A stretch of DNA of 14,915 nucleotides, from assembly GCA_963705155.1 (NCBI GenBank), contig CAVPJC010000002.1, positions 1-14,915 on the forward strand. The letters run 5' to 3'. This document shows, in pieces, positions 1-7,338 of the stretch; positions within the stretch are counted from its first letter, which is position 1, and every line of letters begins with the position of its first letter. A program made the position numbers and the translations under genes. This DNA is from CAVPJC01 sp963705155 (lineage in GTDB: Bacteria > Chloroflexota > Anaerolineae > Anaerolineales > UBA4823). Under the pieces are notes generated by a model, which searched no databases, was not told the DNA's origin, and saw only the letters and a program-made list of their open reading frames with translations.

Positions 1-12
1 GATAACATTACA

Positions 13-40
13 TCTCCGCCACCAGAGCTGGTGGCGGAGA
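13..40. terminator. Perfect hairpin, possible intrinsic terminator
   Basis: An 11-bp perfect inverted repeat, TCTCCGCCACC (13-23) and GGTGGCGGAGA (30-40), encloses the 6-nt loop AGAGCT. On the plus strand it is followed by GTCTTTAACC, a weak U-tract, so it could end a gene lying upstream of the window. On the minus strand the flank is also only mildly T-rich, so it could alternatively terminate the small gene at 118-300. Confidence 0.5.
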
Positions 41-117
41 GTCTTTAACCTGGGACTGATTATGGAGAATGCCGGAGATGGCCAGGACAGACAGCCTGCT
101 GCTTTGTGGTCGTGCCC

Positions 118-300
118 CTACCGTCTGCCCCGCCGCTTACTGCGGGGCAGGCGACAAGAATGACCAATACGATAATAACAGGCAGTATCCCCAGCCCCAC
201 TATAGACGGAGAAGACCTGTTTCATGGTATCCGGGGCAACCACAAACAAGACCACGGCAAGACCTGCCAGTAAAGCCAGATTATATAAAAATTTTCCCAT
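118..300 (-). CDS. Small hypothetical membrane protein, about 60 aa, with probable compensating indels
   Basis: The start is the ATG at 300-298, preceded by GGAGG five bases upstream. As read, the protein has a hydrophobic segment at residues 5-22 (LYNLALLAGLAVVLFVVA) and a basic end (RSKRRGRR). Between them the frame 0 stretch from about residue 36 to 49 is not hydrophobic, but the +1 frame of the same DNA reads GLGILPVIIVLVILVA, a good second membrane helix. Dropping one G from the GGGG run at about 197 and adding one C near 147 would join helix 1, helix 2 and the basic tail. That suggests a two-TM protein with two compensating single-base errors. I do not recognise the family. It lies 73 bp downstream of the methyltransferase on the same strand with no terminator visible between them, so co-transcription is possible. 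Confidence 0.5.
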   Translation of the reverse strand: MGKFLYNLALLAGLAVVLFVVAPDTMKQVFSVYSGAGDTACYYRIGHSCRLPRSKRRGRR

Positions 301-373
301 GCGCCCTCCAATTTGTGATGAAAGATCATCCCTGAACGAGCGTCGATGCAAAGGTCATACCATTTTGATGTTT

Positions 374-3159
374 TTATTTTGGGTTGGCTGCGGAACGGAT
401 GTGGTTCAGCTCCAGCAGGCGGGCAAGGATTTCGTCAGTGGTGAGATCGGCGGGCCAGCCGTAGGCGGCGAAGACGGCGGCGTCGAGTTTTCGGTGGGCG
501 AGGTCGAGCCAGGTGGGGCGCAGGTTGTAGAGGTTGGTGAGGGTGCGCTTTTTTAGTTCGGCTTCGATGGCCGGGCGGGTTGAGCCAGGCGTCGCGCTTT
601 TCGACCAGCTCTCTGGCGGCGGCGGCGATGGCCTGGACGTGCGGGCTGTCTTGCGGTTCCTTGCCGGGCGGCCAGGGGAAGGGGAAGGTTTCGAATATGG
701 TGGTGGGGGTGTACCGCAACCCGCTTTCCGCTTCGCGTAATTGCGTTCCCATTTTGCGTGCCCAAAGCTCATGCAGGTGAGAGTGGAGAACGCCGAAAAA
801 ATAATCATCCTCTCGAGCAATAACAATCACAAGATTGGCCGGTAAAACATCAGAAGGCAACCAGCTAAACATTCGGTGTTTTGCAACCATGGAAGTACCA
901 ATATAATGCTTAAGCGGTCGAAGAGCAGCTCGCATTGCCGGCCTAGGTCCTGCGTGCAACCACCAACGATCACGGTAAGCTTTCCTGTTATTCGTTTGAC
1001 GAATTGGTTTAACAACAGACTTTATATGTTCGAATGGTTTTTCGTATTGTGATGCATCTTCCATTGGCATTAATTCAAAATCAATAATCCAGACACCACG
1101 ATTTCGAGTAGTCAGGTCAACACCGTTAAAGTAAGGCTTTAGAACATCAGAGTTGGAACGTTTATTAGGATTATTTTTATCGCTAACCATTCCAATGCCA
1201 GTTCTTCGGGAATATCAAATCGGCCAGCCGGTGTAACACCCATAAATGACAAGTTAGCATTTTCAGATAAATGGTGGATTGAGAGATCGAGTGAGAGCTT
1301 GTTAGATCAGGATAAATAGACGTGACCGGTTTATCATCCAGCAGCTTTATATTTCCCTCACCATTATCAAAACCGATCATAGAAACGTGGACATTCGCGC
1401 CATCGAGTATCCAATCACGATCTGACTGAGCCCAAAAAATATTCCCGGTGTGGGCAATTCGTTCCAATATCCGGCGGTTTGCACCACCGCGAATACCTTG
1501 TGTCGCTAACAAACCGGCACGTTTAACTTTCTTAAGTAGATCATATTCCTGGCTTTTTCAAACCAGTAACAAACCAAATCAACTTCGTGAGGAACACGAT
1601 TTGCATATAACTTGAACAGTATATCAATGTATGGATCACCCAGTTCGGCCCGCAGTCTCTTGCCGCCTAAAAAGGTGGATTGCCGATGATGACATCGGCA
1701 GTGGGCCACTCGGGTTCGTACGGCTGGCCGTCTCGTCGTAGCCCAGGATGGCGTCCATGTGCAGGATGTTGTCGAGCGGCTTCAGGATGGGGTCGGCAGG
1801 GATCGCCAAAGCCGTTTTCGGCCAGCCATTGGATGTAGCCGATCCAGATGGTGGCCTGGGCCAGCTCGTGGGCGTAGGGGTTGATCTCGATGCCGTGCAG
1901 TTGGGCCGGGTTGACGGAGGGGAAGAAACGGCCCACGCCCAGCTCACCGGCCAGGGTGATGACTTCCTTTTCCAGGTCGAGAAGCTGGCGCAGGGCGACG
2001 TAGAGAAAGTTGCCGCTCCCGCAGGCGGGGTCGAGCACCTGGACGGCGGCGATTTCGGCGGCAAAACTTGTCAGGCTGCGCTTCTTGCGAGATGGATTTC
2101 CAGGCGGGCAGGCCCTTTCGCCGCCAACCCGTTTTGCGCAGCTGGCGGGCTTCGTCCTGCACGGTCTGCCATTTGCGGCGCAGGGGGGCCATCAAGACAG
2201 GTTCGACAATCAGCAGAATATCGTCCTTGCCGGTGTAATGGGCGCCAAGCTGGGCGCGGTTGGCGGGGTCGAGGCTGCGCTCGAATAGCGTGCCGAAGAT
2301 GGATGGTTCAATGGATGACCAGTCCAGTCCGGAGACGGCGGCGAGGATTTCCATGCCTTCGCTGTCCATCTCGAGCGCCACGGCGTCATCGAACAGGCGG
2401 CCATCGAAATGGCGGATTTCATCGGGTCCAAACCAGCCGCCGGTAGACATGGCGGCGAAGAGCTGGCTGCAGTTGGGCGCTGAAGGCTTTGGGCCGGGTG
2501 CGTGTCGCCTGGATCATGCGGGTGAGAAGGCGGTTGGGCAGCAGGTTGACATCTTCGGCAAACAGGCAGAAGAGCAGGCGGATGATGAAATGGGCGACCT
2601 GGGCAGGGTCTTCACCGTAGGCGGCAAGAACTTGGAAAGTCGGGCAAACTGCACGGCGGCTTCACGGGTGACCTGGTCGGGGGTCTGGGCGGCTTTGAGG
2701 GCATCGGGGGCCGTGAAGGCAGCCCGCAGCACGGCCAGCCTTTCGGGCTGCAGCAGGTCATCCAGGCTGAGGGTATAGACTCTTTTGACGGTGTTGGTGA
2801 AGTTGGTGTGGATCAGCGATCGTGTCGATATCGGAGACGATCATCAGCGGGGGGTTCTCGAGCGATTCGCGGTACTGGAGAAGCTGCTGGTAGGCCTTAT
2901 CCAGGTTGGCGTGCTTGCCTTTGTATTCCCAGGCAAAGTAGCCTTTCTTCCAGACATCGGCAAAACCATCGCCGCCTTCCGTTTTGCTGGCGCCGGCTTC
3001 GAAGGTGTAGAACTGCCCGTTGGGGTCCAACTCGGTGGGGGTGGGCTGGCCGACCAGGCGGCAAACGTCAATGAAGTGCGACTGGTAGGCGGATCGCTCT
3101 TTGAGGGTGGAGGGTCGCCATTTCTCCACAAATTCCCGCGGGGTGATGGATGCTGGCAT
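374..3159 (-). pseudogene. MmeI-like type IIG restriction-modification enzyme, multiply frameshifted
   Basis: The pieces align end to end with the MmeI-like class (fused DNA methyltransferase and nuclease, about 920 aa). The start is ATG 3159-3157, with GGGAG five bases upstream. In order: an N-terminal domain with D68-x9-E78-x-K80 (PD-(D/E)xK nuclease signature); a helical spacer (LLFCLFAEDVNLLPN, LGAHYT); motif I LDPACGSGNF near 2030-2000; motif IV GNPPF near 1685; RGGANRR near 1475; a target recognition region (DVLKPYFNGVDLT, YTPTTIFETFPFP); and a C-terminal domain (KKRTLTNLYN, AAYGWPADLT) to the TAA at 374. Frame changes occur near 2815, 2632, 2470, 2085, 1800, 1735, 1671, 1545, 1290, 1185 and 575. 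The one at 1669-1673 is a run of five A (T on the coding strand) where six would restore GNPPFLGG. No in-frame nonsense substitution was seen and every motif is intact, so this is either sequence error or very young decay. BREX PglX is a related alternative, but the nuclease motif and length favour MmeI-like. Confidence 0.85.
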
Positions 3160-3213
3160 ATAAACTCCCAATCAGGTTGTTACAGCCGTTCGCTCTTTGA
3201 GCGTCACACAAAA

Positions 3214-3278
3214 GATGAGATTGCTGCAATCCGAGAGATTGCTTCGCTCGCTGAAGGGCGCTCGCTCGCAATGACAGT
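3214..3278 (+). repeat. Dispersed intergenic repeat, copy 1
   Basis: This copy shares an almost identical head (GATGAGATTGCTGCAATCCG, then GAGATTGCTTCG) and tail (CTCGCAATGACAGT) with copy 2 at 6581-6647, while the middle differs. It sits in the gap between the glycosyltransferase stop and the methyltransferase start. The pattern of conserved ends and a variable centre is that of a REP/MITE-like intergenic element. Confidence 0.65.
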
Positions 3279-3291
3279 CGATCTAAACAGG

Positions 3292-3317
3292 ATTATACAG
3301 GAAGATTAGAAAAACAA
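3292..3317 (-). promoter_or_regulatory. Possible promoter of the restriction-modification gene
   Basis: On the minus strand a perfect TATAAT lies at 3297-3292, preceded by TG. A weak -35-like TTGTTT lies at 3317-3312, with a short 14-nt spacer. Transcription would start near 3285, giving a leader of about 125 nt that contains a copy of the dispersed repeat. Inference from motifs only. Confidence 0.4.
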
Positions 3318-3340
3318 TCCTCACAACACAGGCAGGCGGC

Positions 3341-4614
3341 TTAGAGCGCATGGGGCGAATTTTCCGCGCTGGCGCCGGGGTTGGAAAGCAGCTCCTGGTA
3401 AACGGTAATGATGCGGGCGGCGATCTGATCCCAGCCGTAGCCGCGGGCAAATTCGGCCGCCTGGCGGCCCATGCGCAGGCGCAGGTCTGGATCGCTGAGC
3501 AGTGTGCTCAGGCGGTCGGCCAGAGCCTGGGGTTCATCCACCGGAACGGTATAACCGGTCACGCCATCCTGCACCAGGAAGGCCAGCCCGCCCACCTGCG
3601 AAGCCACCACAGGCGTCCCGCAGGCCATGGCTTCCAGCGCCACCATGCCAAAGGATTCGTAGTGCGAGGGCACGACCACCGCCTCAGCGGCCGAGTAGTA
3701 ATACGGCAGCGTATCCTGGCTGCGCTTGCCAAGGAAGGCGACCAGGTCGTTCGAGCCCGTGCTGCTGGCACAGAGCCTGCAGGCGCGCCATCTCGGCGCT
3801 CATTTCTTCAGGATCGCTGTCTGGGTCGCCGCCGATGACGGCCAGGCAGACGTACATGGCCCTGCGCATGCGCAGGATCGCCATGGCTTCGATCAGGGTA
3901 TCGATGCCTTTGAGCGGCTCGATCCGCCCAACAAAGAGCAGCACCTGCTCGCAGGGCGGGATGCCGATGAACTCTTTGGCCTCATCGGCTGAGATGCGGA
4001 TAAAAGTGGCTCAGATCGACGCCGGGCGGGATGACGACCACTTTGCGCGTGTCGGCCTGGTAAAGCCACTGCAGCTGGGCCAGCTCGGCCAGGGTGGCTG
4101 CCACGATGCGGTCGGCCATGCGCAATGACATCGCGCTCGCCCTGCGATGCGGTAATCGCCTTCAGCTTCGCCGGGCTCGCGCGCCACGCGCTGCTTCATC
4201 AACCCCAGGGTATGAAACATATGCACCACCGGCACATCCCAGGCTGCTTTGAGGTCCAGGGCGGCGATCCCAGACATCCAGTAATGGCTGTGGATCAGGT
4301 CGTATTTCAAGCCTCTTGCTGTCGGCGAAAGTCCTGGATGCCGTCAACAAAGGCGGGGATGTAGCTGCCAGCTCCTGCTTGGGCAGAGGCATTTCTGGCC
4401 CGGCAGGCACATGCACCACCCGGTTGCCATAGCCCAGATCATGGAGCACATGCGGCACATGCTCATCCTGCGAGCGGGTGAACACATCCACATGAATGCC
4501 CATACTGCCCAGCTGGCGGGTGAGATCACGCACATAAACATTCATCCCGCCGGTGTCTTTGCCGCCCAGGGTTGCCAGGGGGCAGGTGTGATAAGAAAGC
4601 ATGGCGATGCGCAA
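3341..4614 (-). pseudogene. GT4 family glycosyltransferase (MshA-like), multiply frameshifted
   Basis: The joined frames give a protein of about 424 aa resembling GT4 retaining glycosyltransferases of the MshA/sucrose-phosphate-synthase type, which move a sugar from an NDP-sugar to an acceptor in the cytoplasm. Seen in order: LSYHTCPLATLGGKDTGGMN (nucleotide-sugar loop), HVPAGPE, IHSHYWMSG, HMFHTLG, VVVIPPGVDL, LLFVGRIEPLKGIDTLIEA, and the donor-binding E-x7-E region in HYESFGMVALEAMACGTPVV. Frame changes lie near 4365, 4312, 4140, 4118, 3985 and 3752. All motifs survive and I saw no nonsense substitution. The start is uncertain: TTG 4614-4612 has AGAGG five bases upstream, while ATG 4602-4600 has no well-spaced site. 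The gene is transcribed away from tRNA-Thr. The acceptor is unknown; the MshA resemblance does not prove mycothiol synthesis. Confidence 0.82.
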
Positions 4615-4630
4615 AACGACCTCTGGCGAC

Positions 4631-4658
4631 TTGCGTTTCGCGCTATCCCTTGTATAAT
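4631..4658 (+). promoter_or_regulatory. tRNA-Thr promoter
   Basis: TTGCGT at 4631-4636 and a perfect TATAAT at 4653-4658 are separated by 16 nt. The predicted start, near 4665, lies about 23 nt before the mature tRNA 5' end. The -10 overlaps TATACA on the opposite strand (4656-4651), which might serve the divergent glycosyltransferase gene. Confidence 0.7.
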
Positions 4659-4687
4659 GTGCCGCGCTACTTGCTGGTTCAGAACAC

Positions 4688-4760
4688 GCCACCGTAGCTC
4701 AGTTGGCAGAGCAGGCGTTTCGTAAACGTCAGGTCAAGGGTTCGAATCCCTTCGGTGGCT
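4688..4760 (+). tRNA. tRNA-Thr (anticodon CGU)
   Basis: A full cloverleaf is visible. Acceptor GCCACCG (4688-4694) pairs with CGGTGGC (4753-4759), and the discriminator base is T. The D arm is GCTC/GAGC. The anticodon stem GGCGT/ACGTC has a seven-base loop TTCGTAA carrying anticodon CGT at 4721-4723, which reads ACG. The T arm is AAGGG-TTCGAAT-CCCTT. The 3' CCA is not encoded. Total length is 73 nt with a short variable loop. It has its own promoter upstream and a terminator at 4790, so it is a single-gene unit. Confidence 0.97.
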
Positions 4761-4789
4761 CTGGATAGCTAAGGCGTGTTGGATAGTAT

Positions 4790-4820
4790 ATACCCCCACA
4801 ATTGGGGGTATTGTCTTTTT
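4790..4820 (+). terminator. Intrinsic terminator of tRNA-Thr
   Basis: Stem ATACCCCC (4790-4797) pairs with GGGGGTAT (4804-4811), loop ACAATT, followed by TTGTCTTTTT. It is 30 nt after the tRNA 3' end on the same strand. Confidence 0.88.
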
Positions 4821-5001
4821 AATAGGGTCATAAACGCCTGGTCTACCCAAAAAGAGCGAGACATGGTTATTCTATCGCGCCCAACCGGTTCTGAAAAGCT
4901 GCCATCGCTAAATTCCTTCCTGTTCCTGGAACAACACCTTACTGATTCGACAGCCCCTGTTGGCGAGAGTTATCATATACTTATCCCAGGAGATCCGATC
5001 C

Positions 5002-5676
5002 ATGTTCACAAACACGGTTGACCCAGACCACCCCCTGACCCCCAGCGAGCTGGTTTACCTGAACGGGGAGATGTTCGCCAAGAAAGTGCTGCTGGGAAAT
5101 GTGGACCTCATCCACTCGGATGAAAAGGTATCCCTCATCCAGCTTGGAGGCGCCATCCTGGCAGCCGCCATCCTGGCGAGTGAGCAGGCCGGCGCAATTC
5201 GCCTGGAAGTGCGGGAGCGGAAAGGTTTGCTGGGATTAAGGAAGGTGCGAGAGTTGTTTGCGGTTCCCGGCAATCCCGGGGTGAGCCTGCCGGAACACAG
5301 CCTGGAAGCCAGCTTTTTCAACCTGGCAGCCGAGCTGGCGCCGAACAATAAGAACGACATGTACACGATGTTCTATATCTGGCTGCGCAGGGATGTCGCT
5401 ACCCCATGGAGTACCATCATCGAACGGCTGAAAACCAGTATGGCAGAGCGGGGCATGTTGGACGCAACCGAGGAGAAGAAGCTCAAAATCTTCACGGTCA
5501 CCCGTTACGCTTTCCCGGAGCGGACTGCCAGGCTTGTCAAAGGGCAATCTGCCGAGCGAGTGAAGGCGCTGCTGGATAACACTGAACGCACCCGTCCTGA
5601 AGTGTGGGAATTGCTCGAGGCAGGCATCAAAAAAGCGATAAAAGCCCGCACCGAGTTTACAGACAATAGCGACTGA
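5002..5676 (+). CDS. Hypothetical protein, 224 aa
   Basis: The start chosen is ATG 5002, with AGGAG at 4987-4991, ten bases upstream; an in-frame upstream start at 4960 lacks a site. The protein is soluble-looking, with a helical core (VSLIQLGGAILAAAILASEQ, residues 45-64), a segment EVRERKGLLGLRKVRELFAV (residues 70-89) and a charged C-terminus (LLEAGIKKAIKARTEF). There is no signal peptide and no certain membrane span. The layout (LxxGAxxAAxxLxxxGxIRLEV) distantly recalls the GPP34 fold, but I cannot assign it. It is single, followed by a strong terminator, and in unshifted frame throughout. Confidence 0.85.
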   Translation: MFTNTVDPDHPLTPSELVYLNGEMFAKKVLLGNVDLIHSDEKVSLIQLGGAILAAAILASEQAGAIRLEVRERKGLLGLRKVRELFAVPGNPGVSLPEHSLEASFFNLAAELAPNNKNDMYTMFYIWLRRDVATPWSTIIERLKTSMAERGMLDATEEKKLKIFTVTRYAFPERTARLVKGQSAERVKALLDNTERTRPEVWELLEAGIKKAIKARTEFTDNSD

Positions 5677-5760
5677 TGGACGATCGCTGCATTATCAGCC
5701 ATCGCATGGCGTTGCAACGGTTTGCCAGGCGGAAGGCATAACCGGCCAGTAAAATAACGA

Positions 5761-5812
5761 AACATGCCGCCTCCCGATTTGCGCGTGCGGGAGGCGGCAT
5801 GTTGATTTTCAG
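5761..5812. terminator. Strong, probably bidirectional terminator
   Basis: A 16-bp perfect stem, AACATGCCGCCTCCCG (5761-5776) and CGGGAGGCGGCATGTT (5788-5803), has an 11-nt loop. The plus side is followed by GATTTTC; the minus side runs into CGTTATTTT. It separates the 224-aa gene from udk. Confidence 0.75.
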
Positions 5813-5842
5813 GGTTGCGCCCCCAAGATGCCGCCCTTCCAG

Positions 5843-5848
5843 TATAAT
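5843..5848 (+). promoter_or_regulatory. -10 element of udk, leaderless arrangement
   Basis: A perfect TATAAT ends six bases before the udk ATG at 5855, so transcription would begin at or next to the start codon. No Shine-Dalgarno is present and no -35 is recognisable at the usual distance. Confidence 0.65.
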
Positions 5849-5854
5849 TCCGGT

Positions 5855-6502
5855 ATGACCAAACGCGCAACCCCTCTGGTGATCGGCGTGGCAGGCGGGA
5901 CAGGCTCAGGCAAGACCACGCTGGCCAATATCATCCTGGAAAGGGTGGGCGCCCGCCATATCGCCTACCTGCCTCACGATGGGTATTATAAAGACCTGGT
6001 CGACATGCCGCGCGAAATGCGCAACGTGATTAACTTCGACCACCCCGATTCGCTGGACACCCCCTTGCTCATCCAGCACGTCAAACAATTGCGCGCCTGG
6101 CAGCCCGTCGATCTGCCGGTGTATGATTTCAAGACGCACTCGCGCACCGCAGAAACGCGGCGCATCGAGCCGCAGCCCGTGCTGCTGGTGGAAGGCATCT
6201 TGATCTTTGCCGAAGCCGAGCTGCGCCCGCTTTTCGATGTCAAAATCTTCGTGGACACGGATGCAGATATCCGCTTTATCCGCCGCCTGCAGCGGGATAT
6301 TGCCGAGCGCGGGCGCAGCGCCGAATCGGTCATCCAGCAGTATCTTTTGACCGTGCGTCCCATGCACCTGGAGTTTGTGGAACCGTCCAAACGCTACGCC
6401 GATGTGATCATCCCCGAGGGCGGGTTGAACGCGGTCGCCATGGATATGGTGGTGGCGCGGCTCAAATCCCTGCTCGACCAGCTTGAAATCCATGCTGGAT
6501 AA
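5855..6502 (+). CDS. udk: Uridine kinase
   Basis: Phosphorylates uridine and cytidine to UMP and CMP in pyrimidine salvage (cytoplasmic). The protein is 215 aa, the usual length. Seen: P-loop GGTGSGKTT (14-22); the catalytic aspartate in HDGYYKD (D42); INFDHPDS; YDFKTHSR; the VEGIL strand; and the lid region RFIRRLQRDIAERGR. The chosen start is ATG 5855, because the upstream in-frame ATG at 5828 lies before the TATAAT and would fall outside the transcript. It is followed by a 300-bp repeat-rich gap, so it appears to be a single-gene unit. Confidence 0.95.
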   Translation: MTKRATPLVIGVAGGTGSGKTTLANIILERVGARHIAYLPHDGYYKDLVDMPREMRNVINFDHPDSLDTPLLIQHVKQLRAWQPVDLPVYDFKTHSRTAETRRIEPQPVLLVEGILIFAEAELRPLFDVKIFVDTDADIRFIRRLQRDIAERGRSAESVIQQYLLTVRPMHLEFVEPSKRYADVIIPEGGLNAVAMDMVVARLKSLLDQLEIHAG

Positions 6503-6505
6503 TTC

Positions 6506-6537
6506 AATGTCGCTGCGAGTGAGCGCACTTCAGCGAG
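6506..6537 (-). repeat. Dispersed repeat, partial inverted copy
   Basis: TGTCGCTGCGAGTGAGCGCA followed by CTTCAGCGAGC matches the reverse complement of the tail and centre of copy 1 (3246-3277) with a few mismatches. Together with copy 2 it forms an inverted pair after udk. Confidence 0.5.
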
Positions 6538-6539
6538 CA

Positions 6540-6581
6540 GCCTGCCCAGAGCGGAGCGAAGGGAAGCAGGCCCCTGCAGGG
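6540..6581. repeat. Inverted repeats between repeat copies
   Basis: GCCTGC (6540-6545) pairs with GCAGGC (6566-6571) around an AGAGCGGAGCGAAGG centre, next to a perfect palindrome CCCTGCAGGG at 6572-6581. The spurious reading frame here gives a CPERSEG-type peptide, typical of intergenic repeats rather than a gene. Confidence 0.5.
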
Positions 6582-6647
6582 ATGAAAATTGCGGCAATCC
6601 GGGAGATTGCTTCGGGTCGGAACAGCACCGACCCTCGCAACGACAGT
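6581..6647 (+). repeat. Dispersed intergenic repeat, copy 2
   Basis: The same head and tail as copy 1, but the centre is a 7-bp hairpin GGGTCGG (6614-6620) / CCGACCC (6628-6634) unrelated in sequence to copy 1. It lies in the udk-cyclophilin gap. Confidence 0.65.
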
Positions 6648-6724
6648 TGCCACAGGAATGAAGAGTGCGATGCGCTGTGAAAGTACCCGCTAAGACAGTT
6701 CGAACAGCGTGGATCAGGAAAATC

Positions 6725-6775
6725 GAGATTGCTTCCCTTCGCAGGCTCAGAACCGGCTGCGAAGAGCGCTCGCAA
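6725..6775 (+). repeat. Dispersed intergenic repeat, short copy 3
   Basis: GAGATTGCTTC (6725-6735) and GCTCGCAA (6768-6775) match the ends of copies 1 and 2. The centre is an 8-bp perfect stem CTTCGCAG (6737-6744) / CTGCGAAG (6757-6764) with a 12-nt loop. It lies immediately upstream of the cyclophilin gene. Confidence 0.5.
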
Positions 6776-6803
6776 AGATAATTAGAAAATACAAGGAGAT
6801 TTT

Positions 6804-7331
6804 ATGACTTCCCAATCCAAGCAGTGGTCGTCGCCGCCGGCGATGGAAATTGACCCCAAAAAGAGCTACACCGCCACCTTCAATACCGATAAGGGCGAGA
6901 TTGTCGTGGCCCTGCATGCTGCAAAAGTCCCCAAAACGGTCAACAATTTCGTTTTCCTGGCGCGCCAGGGGTTTTACAATGGCACCATCTTCCACCGCGT
7001 GATTAACGATTTCATGGCGCAGGGCGGCGACCCCACCGGCACCGGGCGCGGCGGACCCGGTTATAAATTCAACGACGAATTTCACCCTTCCCTGCGTCAC
7101 AGCCAGCCGGGGGTGCTCTCGATGGCCAACGCCGGCGCCAACACCAACGGCTCGCAGTTCTTCCTGACGCACACGCCCACCCCCTGGCTGGACAACAAAC
7201 ACAGCGTCTTCGGGATCGTGATCAAAGGCCTGGATGTGCTGCTTTCCATCCCGGCGCGCGACCCCGGCCGCCCGGATGCCCCGGCTGTCAAGTTGAACAG
7301 CGTCACCATTCAGGAGAGCGAGGGGGGATAA
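6804..7331 (+). CDS. Cyclophilin-type peptidyl-prolyl cis-trans isomerase
   Basis: Catalyses proline isomerisation during protein folding. The protein is 175 aa with no signal peptide, so cytoplasmic. The start ATG 6804 has AAGGAG six bases upstream. The domain spans residues 22-171 with the active-site residues visible: F63-H64-R65 (FHR), Q73 in MAQGGDP, SMANAG (106-111), NGSQFF (115-120), W128 and H133 in WLDNKHSVFG. The short N-terminal extension (1-20) is polar. The TAA is seven bases before the next start, so it is probably the first gene of a three-gene cluster with the VTT protein and the M20 peptidase. Confidence 0.95.
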   Translation: MTSQSKQWSSPPAMEIDPKKSYTATFNTDKGEIVVALHAAKVPKTVNNFVFLARQGFYNGTIFHRVINDFMAQGGDPTGTGRGGPGYKFNDEFHPSLRHSQPGVLSMANAGANTNGSQFFLTHTPTPWLDNKHSVFGIVIKGLDVLLSIPARDPGRPDAPAVKLNSVTIQESEGG

Positions 7332-7338
7332 AGACTGC

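Noticed and set aside
1748..2446. A 232-codon open frame on the plus strand.
   Set aside because: It is antisense to the methyltransferase motif I region, whose minus-strand frames carry conserved motifs. The composition is typical of a GC-rich shadow frame.
374..3159. Assignment as BREX PglX.
   Set aside because: No other BREX genes (brxA, brxB, brxC, pglZ) are nearby, and the N-terminal D-x9-ExK motif plus the length point to an MmeI-like enzyme.
4776..5021. An 81-codon open frame after tRNA-Thr.
   Set aside because: It begins before and runs through the tRNA terminator, overlaps the start of the well-supported gene at 5002 in another frame, and has no good ribosome binding site.
6483..6680. 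A plus-strand frame encoding a CPERSEG-type peptide after udk.
   Set aside because: This peptide type arises from intergenic hairpin repeats. It overlaps the end of udk and has no Shine-Dalgarno.
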